DNA from: Nitrososphaera sp.
GTDB lineage: Archaea > Thermoproteota > Nitrososphaeria > Nitrososphaerales > Nitrososphaeraceae
NCBI GenBank assembly: GCA_023252395.1
Contig: JAJPDY010000081.1
Span: forward strand, 1-5,973
Reading direction: 5' to 3'
Length of the DNA: 5,973 nucleotides
Position numbers and translations under genes: made by a program. The notes beneath the pieces are model-generated. The model did no database searches. It was given only the letters and a program-made list of their open reading frames with translations, and had not been told where the DNA came from. Positions 1-4,727 of the stretch are shown here, in pieces; position 1 is the first letter of the stretch; each line of letters starts with the position of its first letter.

Positions 1-516
1 GATCGTGCCAAGGCAGTAGAGGCCAGTTATGCCATTTTTTGCGTACAGGGCTGCGCATCCGGCAGGCGTGTTTTCCTTGTATGACAAAAGCAGGGTCATT
101 TTGCCTGTGCTGGCATTCATTATCCTCTCAACTTCGGGCTTCCATTCCGGGACCGAAAACGCCCTGCAGAAAACGTCTATCCAGACAGGCAGCAACTTTT
201 TGTCAACAACCACAGTCTTGCCACCGCCTGCCATAGTGGCAGGGCTTGACCTTATCAACACGTACATCGTGTCTATCTGGGTGAATCCTTCTTTCTCAAG
301 CAGCCCTTCTCTGTCATACAGGTAGCAGTCCATGCCTTTCTGCCAGAATATCTTTGCAACCTGTCCAGCTGCTCTAACAGGATCAGGGCAGCCTGAGACT
401 CTTGACCTGTTGAAGAAATAGTCGCCTTCGAGTTTGCTGTTGACCAGCGCGTCGGCACAGCCTGCCCGAGCACGTTCCGCCCACATTGAGCAGAACGACC
501 ATTCGTTATCTTCCAT
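1..516 (-). CDS. GNAT-family N-acetyltransferase, C-terminus cut by window edge
   Basis: The leftward frame is open from ATG at 516 to base 1, giving 172 residues with no stop, so the C-terminal part lies outside the window. Residues about 139-172 read as the GNAT core: a strand TLLLSYKENTPAG, then GCAALYAKNGITGLYCLGTI, where the acetyl-CoA loop (usually RGxG) should follow just past the edge. GNAT enzymes move an acetyl group from acetyl-CoA to an amine on a small molecule or protein; the substrate here cannot be read. The N-terminal ~100 residues look like the variable substrate-side region. The start is well fixed: the frame has a stop a few codons upstream and no other ATG, GTG or TTG in between. 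The upstream synthetase-like gene ends in TGA, then 4 bases, then this ATG, so translational coupling is likely. No promoter of its own was seen. Family assignment is fairly sure; function is unknown. Confidence 0.8.
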   Translation of the reverse strand, partial: MEDNEWSFCSMWAERARAGCADALVNSKLEGDYFFNRSRVSGCPDPVRAAGQVAKIFWQKGMDCYLYDREGLLEKEGFTQIDTMYVLIRSSPATMAGGGKTVVVDKKLLPVWIDVFCRAFSVPEWKPEVERIMNASTGKMTLLLSYKENTPAGCAALYAKNGITGLYCLGTI

Positions 517-520
517 CCTG

Positions 521-1627
521 TCAATACTGAAGTCCGAAGATGTTCACCATCGCATTTGACAGCTGGCGCGATTTCGCCGCTTCAACCATTACTTCTAGCG
601 CACCCGGAGTATCAAAGTCGTCTTCGATTCGCTCAAAAAACCTATTTTCAAGTTTTGACTTATCTATCTGTCCTGCTGCTATCAAGTAGTTGATCTGCTC
701 GTACTTTTCAATGCCCTTTTCTGCAAAGTCAAATGCGTCTCTATAGTGCTTTGAATATAGGTACAGCCGGATCGCGTTTGCGCTGTGCCGCTTTAGCAGG
801 TCGCGTATTTTGATAGTGTTGCCATGCGACTTGCTCATCTTGCTGCCTTTTGTCTGCACCAACCCGATGTGTGTCCAGAACCTCACCGGCCTCTCAAGCG
901 ACGTCAGCGCCTTTAGCTGAGCGAGGTGAGATTCGTGGTGTGGGTATACAAGCTCGCTTGCCCCACCGTGGATGTCATATGCTCCGCCAAAGTTTGCCAT
1001 CGCCACGGACGAGTCCTGCATGTGCCACCATGGTATGCCATTGCCAAGTGACTTGTTGTAAAACGTGACGTCAAAACTTTCACTTGCGTTCCAGAGCAGT
1101 ATGTCCGATGGCGACTTTTTTGCCGGCGAAATGTCAAGCCTGCAGTCGTCCAAGTCCTGCCTTGTCATCTTGGCCAGCCTGCCAAGCGATTCACTGCTCG
1201 CAGTGTCAAGGTAGACATTTCCTCCTGCCGAGTACGCCTGGCCGTCATTTACAAGCTGCAAAATCAATTCCTGCGCGACTTGCACATTATCTGAGACGCG
1301 TGCAAAAGTAAAGCCGGTTATGCCAAGTGACGATAGGTCGTAGAGCAGCTCGTTTATGAATTTCGTTGCCAGCTCGCGCGGATTTGAGCCTGTCGACCTT
1401 GCCTTGCCAAATATCTTGTGGTCAACATCTGTAATGTTGACTATTACTTGCACATGAGCGCCTTTGTGCCTGAAATACCTTGCAACTATGTCGTAAAACA
1501 AGAGCATCCGCGCGTGGCCTACATGTGAATAATCGTATACAGTTGGGCCGCACAAGAGCATGCTGACAGAATTGTTGTTTATCGCAAATTCTTCCTTTCT
1601 GCCAGCCATCGTGTCATAAAGCCTCAC
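521..1627 (-). CDS. cysS: Cysteinyl-tRNA synthetase-like class I ligase, short form
   Basis: The 368-residue protein has a class I aminoacyl-tRNA synthetase catalytic domain of the CysRS type. Visible motifs are LCGPTVYDYSHVGHAR (residues 25-40, with the HIGH signature HVGH at 35-38), NITDVDHKI (64-72), SDILLW (174-179), PWWHMQD (199-205), DIHGGASELVYPHHESH (218-234) and KMSKS (263-267). CysRS activates cysteine with ATP and loads it on tRNA-Cys, using a zinc ion that grips the cysteine thiol. Of the E. coli ligands C28, C209, H234 and E238, C26 and H230 are kept. The third aligns with D205 and the fourth with H234. The protein ends in a DALR-like helical part (FFERIEDDFDTPGALEV), about 90 residues shorter than E. 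coli CysRS, so most of the anticodon-binding end is absent. The start is GTG, chosen because RLYDTMAGRKEEF matches the family's N-terminus; ATG seven codons in is the alternative. It may be the cell's CysRS or an MshC-like non-tRNA cysteine ligase. Confidence 0.85.
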   Translation of the reverse strand: MRLYDTMAGRKEEFAINNNSVSMLLCGPTVYDYSHVGHARMLLFYDIVARYFRHKGAHVQVIVNITDVDHKIFGKARSTGSNPRELATKFINELLYDLSSLGITGFTFARVSDNVQVAQELILQLVNDGQAYSAGGNVYLDTASSESLGRLAKMTRQDLDDCRLDISPAKKSPSDILLWNASESFDVTFYNKSLGNGIPWWHMQDSSVAMANFGGAYDIHGGASELVYPHHESHLAQLKALTSLERPVRFWTHIGLVQTKGSKMSKSHGNTIKIRDLLKRHSANAIRLYLYSKHYRDAFDFAEKGIEKYEQINYLIAAGQIDKSKLENRFFERIEDDFDTPGALEVMVEAAKSRQLSNAMVNIFGLQY

Positions 1628-1642
1628 GCCGCAAATTGCGGC
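1628..1642. promoter_or_regulatory. Palindrome abutting the cysS-like start codon, candidate operator
   Basis: GCCGCAA-A-TTGCGGC is a perfect inverted repeat with 7-base arms and a 1-base centre. It ends directly against the GTG start of the synthetase-like gene and begins 8 bases downstream of its TATA-like box. In archaea, repressors commonly bind between the TATA box and the transcription start, so this is a plausible operator. The repeat is visible; its role is inferred. The 1-base centre makes a good RNA hairpin unlikely. Confidence 0.5.
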
Positions 1643-1650
1643 AAATCTGG

Positions 1651-1660
1651 AATTAAAAGC
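1651..1660 (-). promoter_or_regulatory. TATA-like box of the cysS-like gene
   Basis: On the minus strand the sequence is GCTTTTAATT. The centre of CTTTTAAT lies about 28 bases before the GTG at 1627, which predicts a leaderless transcript starting at or next to the start codon. The box is in the 40-base gap after the upstream small gene, so the synthetase-like gene probably has its own promoter. Confidence 0.5.
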
Positions 1661-1667
1661 CTTGTTT

Positions 1668-1886
1668 TCAGCTTGCCATCGACTTGTATACTTCAGCCAG
1701 CGCCCGGTGATGTTCTATGGCGGCAATATTGCCAGTCGCCTTTGCTTGATCTATCATGTCAAGCTCGTACGCGAGCCTCTCAAGGACGAGCCTTTGATAA
1801 TTGTCCGCAATAGCCTTCAGGGTGTTCTCTGCCCTTTCCTTCATTTCCCTGTCTGCGCTATCGATCTGGCTTCCGATGTCGCGCAT
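1668..1886 (-). CDS. Small helical (coiled-coil-like) hypothetical protein
   Basis: The product has 72 residues, is highly charged, and has almost no proline or glycine after residue 6. It is predicted to be mostly alpha-helical, with a coiled-coil-like stretch from about residue 8 to 45 (SADREMKERAENTLKAIADN, then LVLERLAYELDMI) and a second helix from about 53 to 70. No enzymatic motif or signal peptide is visible, and I do not recognise the family. It lies 40 bases upstream of the synthetase-like gene in the same direction, but both genes have TATA-like boxes, so co-transcription is only possible. The frame stays open for about 19 codons before this ATG, yet contains no ATG, GTG or TTG there. 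The predicted transcript therefore has a leader of about 38 bases, unlike the neighbouring leaderless genes. A longer product starting at CTG 1916 cannot be excluded. Confidence 0.6.
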   Translation of the reverse strand: MRDIGSQIDSADREMKERAENTLKAIADNYQRLVLERLAYELDMIDQAKATGNIAAIEHHRALAEVYKSMAS

Positions 1887-1946
1887 GAACTTTTCATAAC
1901 TGGCTGGGCTGATCAGTGAGATCCCTAAAAGGGAGCTAACAGTCTG

Positions 1947-1955
1947 CTATATAAC
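1947..1955 (-). promoter_or_regulatory. TATA box of the small helical protein gene
   Basis: GTTATATAG on the minus strand is a strong archaeal TATA match. Transcription would begin near 1924, which places the start inside the 13-base inverted repeat TCCCT-AAA-AGGGA at 1922-1934. The annotated ATG at 1886 would then lie about 38 bases into the transcript. Confidence 0.55.
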
Positions 1956-1962
1956 ACGAATG

Positions 1963-1968
1963 AAAAAA
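1963..1968 (-). terminator. T-run terminator after the radical SAM gene
   Basis: Six consecutive T residues on the minus strand (GGATTTTTTC) lie about 11 bases beyond the radical SAM stop codon. Archaeal transcription commonly ends at such T-runs without needing a hairpin. The run also sits just upstream of the next gene's TATA box. Confidence 0.55.
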
Positions 1969-1979
1969 TCCTCTATTTC

Positions 1980-3053
1980 TCAAATTGCTTCTGCAAGCTC
2001 TGGTTTCTCTTGGCTTATTATTTTTGACAGGCCGCGCATGTAGTTTCTGGCAAAGGTGGTGACAGGCTGGGAGGAGTACCAGATGCACCCAAGAACCTTG
2101 CAGTCGTGGCACGTCCTCGCAATGTCCCACTGGGGGGCGCTCCATATCTCGTCCACGCTCTTTTCAAGCAAATTGTACGTGTTTTCCGGGCTGTTGAACT
2201 TCCAGCAGGGCACCATCACCGTGCCGTTGCCGTTGACAAATATGCTCTTCCACACGCCGCACTCGTCAAACACCGTCCTGCCGTGCTCTATCACCTGCTC
2301 GAAATATTCCTGCGGTATCATGAGTGGAAGCGCGCCCGGCTTTTTCATGTAGTCAAGAACGCTCCTGCTCACCTCTTTCATTGTCTTCGCATCTGGCAAA
2401 AGAGAGTAGTCGACGTCGGATCTATCCTCTACAAACGTGAGCGACACTGCGCCTGCTCCAAGCTCCCGCGCCCTGTCAAAATACGTCTGGTCGATGAACT
2501 CTTGCGTGTTGTATTTCGTTATCACGCTGTTGAGGTAGTGCGGAACCTTGTGGTCTGTCAGCAGCTGCAGGTTGTCCATCACCCTGCTGTATGTCTGGGG
2601 ATTCACGCCTCGCACCTTGCAGTATGGCTCTTCAAACACAGAGTCGATGCTGCAGGTCACGAACTGGATATTCCTCTTTAGCTCGTCAAGGTCTATCGTG
2701 TGCAAAAGCGAGCAGTTGGTGATGAGCGTCACCGGCATCTTTAGCTCATGCAGATACTTTACAAGCTCCATAAAGTCCGGCCGGCTTGTGGGCTCGCCTC
2801 CCTCCACGATGCACCAGACGCAGTACTTTGCTACCTTGTCAAATATCGACTTCCACTGCTCCGTCGTCAGGTCGTGGGCCTTTGCAAACTTTATCTGACC
2901 TTCCTTGTCAGGGTCACCAAACGGGCACATCGGGCAGTAATAGTTGCAGTAGTGGGTCATGCTGAAAACTGCGACCAGCGGCCGCCTCTTTCCTACAGCC
3001 ATGTTGGCGCCCCACTTGCCGAGAAGCTTGATGGTACGGATGGTGTCGACCAT
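1980..3053 (-). CDS. Radical SAM enzyme with SPASM-like C-terminal domain
   Basis: The 357-residue protein carries the radical SAM signature CNYYCPMC (Cys 36, 40, 43). These cysteines bind the 4Fe-4S cluster that cleaves S-adenosylmethionine to a 5'-deoxyadenosyl radical. GGEP (85-88) is the SAM-binding motif; ITNCS (111-115) and CSIDS (134-138) fit later barrel strands. The C-terminus carries C265, then FVNGNGTVMVPC (C283), then CHDCKVLGC (C315, C318, C323), a SPASM/twitch-type arrangement able to hold an auxiliary Fe-S cluster. SPASM enzymes modify peptides, proteins or small molecules, but the substrate here is unknown. The extra pair CVWC (78-81) is unusual. The protein is probably cytosolic and oxygen-sensitive. 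ATG 3053 was chosen because TTATAGGT is centred about 29 bases upstream; an in-frame GTG at 3062 would add three residues. It is transcribed divergently from the LysE-type exporter gene. Confidence 0.88.
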   Translation of the reverse strand: MVDTIRTIKLLGKWGANMAVGKRRPLVAVFSMTHYCNYYCPMCPFGDPDKEGQIKFAKAHDLTTEQWKSIFDKVAKYCVWCIVEGGEPTSRPDFMELVKYLHELKMPVTLITNCSLLHTIDLDELKRNIQFVTCSIDSVFEEPYCKVRGVNPQTYSRVMDNLQLLTDHKVPHYLNSVITKYNTQEFIDQTYFDRARELGAGAVSLTFVEDRSDVDYSLLPDAKTMKEVSRSVLDYMKKPGALPLMIPQEYFEQVIEHGRTVFDECGVWKSIFVNGNGTVMVPCWKFNSPENTYNLLEKSVDEIWSAPQWDIARTCHDCKVLGCIWYSSQPVTTFARNYMRGLSKIISQEKPELAEAI

Positions 3054-3078
3054 TTCCTGCACTTTTTGGCAGGTTGTG

Positions 3079-3088
3079 ACCTATAAGG
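3079..3088 (-). promoter_or_regulatory. TATA-like box of the radical SAM gene
   Basis: CCTTATAGGT on the minus strand lies about 29 bases before ATG 3053 and about 20 before GTG 3062, so its spacing favours the ATG as a leaderless start. It overlaps a weak imperfect palindrome, AGGT-TGTG-ACCT, at 3071-3082. No equally good box was found for the divergent exporter gene; an A/T-rich stretch near 3105-3112 and CTATAC near 3129 are weak candidates. Confidence 0.45.
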
Positions 3089-3138
3089 AATTCTGCGATG
3101 CAAAGACTTTTCCAGAACCGCACATTTGCTATACATTG

Positions 3139-3768
3139 ATGGACTTGGTGGACTTTGGGGTGCAAGTGATTGCAGTCTCTGCATCCGGCGTGCTTGCGCC
3201 CGGTCCGCTGTTTTTCACAAACATGCTCTACGGTACAAAACAGGGGACGCGCTCTGGGCTAAAGATGGCGTACGGCCATACGGTGGTAGAGTTGCCGCTT
3301 GTAATCCTGCTTGCCGCCGGCCTGTTCTCAACGGCATTCGCAAGCCAATATGCAAGCACGATAGGGCTCATTGGCGGAGTAGCCATCATTGGCTTTGCGG
3401 CAGTCCAGATAATAGATGTGGCAAGAAAAAAGCGCGGCCTAGTGCAGAGCCCAGTGGCAGTCGGCAGCAAGAGCCCTTTTGTCGCGGGGATTGCCCTTAG
3501 CGCGCTCAACCCATTCTTCCTTGTCTGGTGGTTTACCGTGGGGCTAAAGCTGATAACGGACTCGGCCATGTTCGGGCTGGCAGCAGGGATAGCCATCCTC
3601 TTTGGGCTTCACATATGGATGGACTATGCTTGGCTTGTCACCACTGCCTACCTTGCTTCAAGGGGAAGCTCGGTGCTCAAGTCGAGGTACTATCCTCTGC
3701 TGTTGCTTGCGCTTGCCGCGGTGTTGGTGTATTATGGAATAACGTATGTGCTCCATGCCATGGCATGA
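3139..3768 (+). CDS. LysE/RhtB-family transporter
   Basis: The 209-residue, very hydrophobic protein has about six membrane helices (roughly residues 5-22, 44-66, 72-92, 112-138, 144-170, 184-206). The family signature APGPLFFTNML is at 20-30 and the conserved ALNPFFLVWW at 122-131. Length and layout match the LysE/RhtB/CadD superfamily, inner-membrane exporters of amino acids such as lysine, homoserine or threonine, and in some members of metal ions. The substrate cannot be told from sequence. The start ATG 3139 places the PGP motif about 21 residues from the N-terminus, as usual for the family. GTG 3160 is a possible alternative that would pair better with the TATA-like CTATAC near 3129. 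The gene diverges from the radical SAM gene and converges on the next gene with 6 bases between the stop codons. Confidence 0.9.
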   Translation: MDLVDFGVQVIAVSASGVLAPGPLFFTNMLYGTKQGTRSGLKMAYGHTVVELPLVILLAAGLFSTAFASQYASTIGLIGGVAIIGFAAVQIIDVARKKRGLVQSPVAVGSKSPFVAGIALSALNPFFLVWWFTVGLKLITDSAMFGLAAGIAILFGLHIWMDYAWLVTTAYLASRGSSVLKSRYYPLLLLALAAVLVYYGITYVLHAMA

Positions 3769-3787
3769 CTGGAATCATGCTGGCATG
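3754..3787. repeat. Nested CATG palindromes over two convergent stop codons
   Basis: Three overlapping inverted repeats occur in 34 bases. CATGCCATGGCATG (3754-3767) is a perfect 14-base palindrome. GCATGA-CTGGAA-TCATGC (3763-3780) has perfect 6-base arms, extendable by two G-U pairs in RNA, and contains both stop codons. CATGC-TG-GCATG (3776-3787) has 5-base arms. TGGCATG is also directly repeated at 3761-3767 and 3781-3787. A bidirectional termination or 3'-end structure is the simplest reading; no long T-run follows on either strand. Confidence 0.6.
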
Positions 3788-4050
3788 TCTTTGACCCATA
3801 TGTGTTCCACCTTGTAGGTTGGGATCAGTTCTCTCTTTATGATAGAATTGGCTTTTTCATTTTTGTAAAACGTGATCGTGACAAACTCTGAGACGACTTG
3901 GACATTCACAGTCTCGCAAGTTTGCGGATCCTTTGCTGCGTCAAACTCTTCAATGGTTTTTTCAGGCTTGCTTCGTGTTTTCTGGGAGTACAGAATGGTT
4001 ACGTTGTCTACCTCCAAGCCGTGGAACTTTATTACTTTCTTCTCTGCCAC
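3775..4050 (-). CDS. Conserved-looking hypothetical protein, 91 residues
   Basis: I do not recognise the family. The protein is soluble, has no signal peptide or membrane helix, and looks like a small alpha/beta or beta-rich domain. Alternating hydrophobic stretches occur at VIKFHGLEVDNVTILYS (about 6-22), TVNVQVVSEFVTITFYK (47-63) and YKVEHIWVKDM (79-89), with a charged helix-like segment between (KPEKTIEEFDAAKD). A single cysteine (C45) is present. GTG 4050 was chosen as the start because an A/T-rich TATA-like stretch lies about 28 bases upstream and because MAEKKVIKF makes a natural N-terminus. A TTG at 4071 would add seven mostly hydrophobic residues. The gene ends 6 bases from the oppositely directed exporter gene. 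The 55 bases between its start and the next gene's stop hold its promoter. Confidence 0.6.
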   Translation of the reverse strand: MAEKKVIKFHGLEVDNVTILYSQKTRSKPEKTIEEFDAAKDPQTCETVNVQVVSEFVTITFYKNEKANSIIKRELIPTYKVEHIWVKDMPA

Positions 4051-4074
4051 TGCCAGAACAAGGCGCAGCAATCA

Positions 4075-4086
4075 GTAATAATATTT
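4075..4086 (-). promoter_or_regulatory. TATA-like box of the 91-residue hypothetical gene
   Basis: The minus strand reads AAATATTATTAC. ATTATTAC is centred about 28 bases before GTG 4050, matching the spacing seen at neighbouring genes and supporting a leaderless GTG start. Confidence 0.45.
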
Positions 4087-4105
4087 GTACAGATTCTTCC
4101 AGCTA

Positions 4106-4369
4106 TTATAGATCTGATTCGTCGGTCAGGGAAGCGCCGCTGGCTACTGCCTTTGCCACTTCTTTTTTGTCGGCGGGGTCTATCGCCACCTTGTTTTGCT
4201 CTGCATGGAGGATAGTTGAGGCGACTCTGGACGGCTCTTTGACCTTGTCTGAAGGTCTGTGCACCTTGCTTCTTATTTCCTTCGACCATACTGCAACGTC
4301 CGGTGTGTCTGTGATGTCTATTATCCCGCCTGACGCATCATTTCTAGGTCTGGCAGTTTTGTCAGCCAT
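4106..4369 (-). CDS. Hypothetical hydrophilic protein, 87 residues
   Basis: I do not recognise the family. The sequence is charged, rich in Ala, Lys, Asp and Ser, with no membrane segment, no cysteine and few aromatic residues. It begins MADKTARPRNDASGG, a probably flexible tail. A more ordered part follows, GIIDITDTPDVAVWSKEIRS (about 15-34), then a mixed helical part and the acidic end SLTDESDL. The single Trp lies in DVAVWSKEI. ATG 4369 is chosen over TTG 4375 because a TATA-like box is centred about 25 bases upstream. The frame is intact and has its own promoter; these are the main reasons to call it real. Its low complexity leaves some doubt. Confidence 0.55.
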   Translation of the reverse strand: MADKTARPRNDASGGIIDITDTPDVAVWSKEIRSKVHRPSDKVKEPSRVASTILHAEQNKVAIDPADKKEVAKAVASGASLTDESDL

Positions 4370-4389
4370 ATGCAAGAATGTCCAACAAA

Positions 4390-4397
4390 GTATTAAT
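4390..4397 (-). promoter_or_regulatory. TATA-like box of the 87-residue hypothetical gene
   Basis: ATTAATAC on the minus strand is centred about 25 bases before ATG 4369 and fits a leaderless transcript. It shares the 87-base divergent intergenic region with the promoter of the small membrane protein gene. Confidence 0.5.
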
Positions 4398-4424
4398 CAT
4401 CTTCAATCGATGCGGAAAATAACG

Positions 4425-4432
4425 CTTATCTA
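4425..4432 (+). promoter_or_regulatory. TATA-like box of the small membrane protein gene
   Basis: CTTATCTA is centred about 28 bases before TTG 4457, the same spacing as at neighbouring genes. A second A/T-rich candidate, CTATAGTA at 4449-4456, would instead favour a start near GTG 4484. Confidence 0.4.
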
Positions 4433-4447
4433 AGGCTATGCAGCCTT
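4432..4447. promoter_or_regulatory. Palindrome between TATA box and start, candidate operator
   Basis: AAGGCT-ATGC-AGCCTT has perfect 6-base arms and a 4-base centre. It begins at the last base of the TATA-like box and ends 9 bases before the TTG start. It could be a repressor site, or a small hairpin if transcription starts further upstream. The sequence is unrelated to the palindrome at 1628-1642. Confidence 0.4.
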
Positions 4448-4456
4448 GCTATAGTA

Positions 4457-4696
4457 TTGGCACGTACAACCGATCAGAAGCCAGTGCGTGATAACATAAA
4501 GCTATTCGGGTACATGATAGGAGTAGCGTTATTTTTTGCCGTGACTCTTCTTGCCTCGTTTTTCATAATAATAGTAGCCATCAACCAGATGGATATACCT
4601 GCAGACATGGCTCCAAACTTTTTCATGCTCGGGCTGGTGCCGCCTTCAATAGCAACTATCCTGCTGTTCACTAAAGTCCTTGGAAGGCTGCTGTAA
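4457..4696 (+). CDS. Small membrane protein with two transmembrane helices
   Basis: The 79-residue protein has a short, basic, hydrophilic N-terminus (MARTTDQKPVRDNIK). A long hydrophobic helix covers about residues 16-43 (FGYMIGVALFFAVTLLASFF and onward), a short acidic loop follows (QMDIPADMAP), and a second helix covers about 54-76, ending in KVLGRLL. The helical hairpin probably has both ends on the cytoplasmic side, with the acidic loop outside. No catalytic motif is visible and I do not recognise the family. The start is TTG 4457, supported by a TATA-like box about 28 bases upstream. GTG 4484 (giving MRDNIKLFGYM) is a good alternative and leaves both helices intact. The gene converges on the Alba gene. 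Confidence 0.65.
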   Translation: MARTTDQKPVRDNIKLFGYMIGVALFFAVTLLASFFIIIVAINQMDIPADMAPNFFMLGLVPPSIATILLFTKVLGRLL

Positions 4697-4706
4697 AATT
4701 ATAAAG

Positions 4707-4727
4707 AAATAGCCAAAGCAGCTATTT
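4707..4727 (-). terminator. Stem-loop and T-rich tract at the end of the Alba gene
   Basis: AAATAGC-CAAAGCA-GCTATTT is a perfect 7-base stem with a 7-base loop that contains the Alba stop codon. On the minus strand it runs into the T-rich tract TTTCTTTATAATTTT, so it probably ends Alba transcription. Being symmetrical and only 10 bases past the convergent membrane protein's stop, the stem could also form in that transcript. Confidence 0.6.

Noticed and set aside
29..325. Rightward open frame of 98 codons at the left end
   Set aside because: It is antisense to the GNAT gene, has no recognisable pattern and is explained as a shadow.
273..524. Leftward open frame of 83 codons overlapping the end of the synthetase-like gene
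   Set aside because: It is in a different frame from the GNAT coding sequence at 1-516, has no recognisable protein pattern, and the GNAT frame shows clear family motifs over the same bases.
2106..2681. Rightward open frame of 191 codons antisense to the radical SAM gene
   Set aside because: Its length is unusual, but its His/Val/Arg-rich composition is typical of an antisense shadow, and the opposite strand has unmistakable radical SAM motifs.
3228..3596. Leftward open frame of 122 codons inside the LysE-type gene
   Set aside because: It is antisense to a clear transporter sequence and has no family pattern or promoter.
3933..4433. Rightward open frame of 166 codons across 3933-4433
   Set aside because: It spans two leftward genes and their promoters. 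The leftward frames have better-placed TATA boxes and more natural protein composition. I keep slight doubt, since the leftward proteins are themselves unrecognised.
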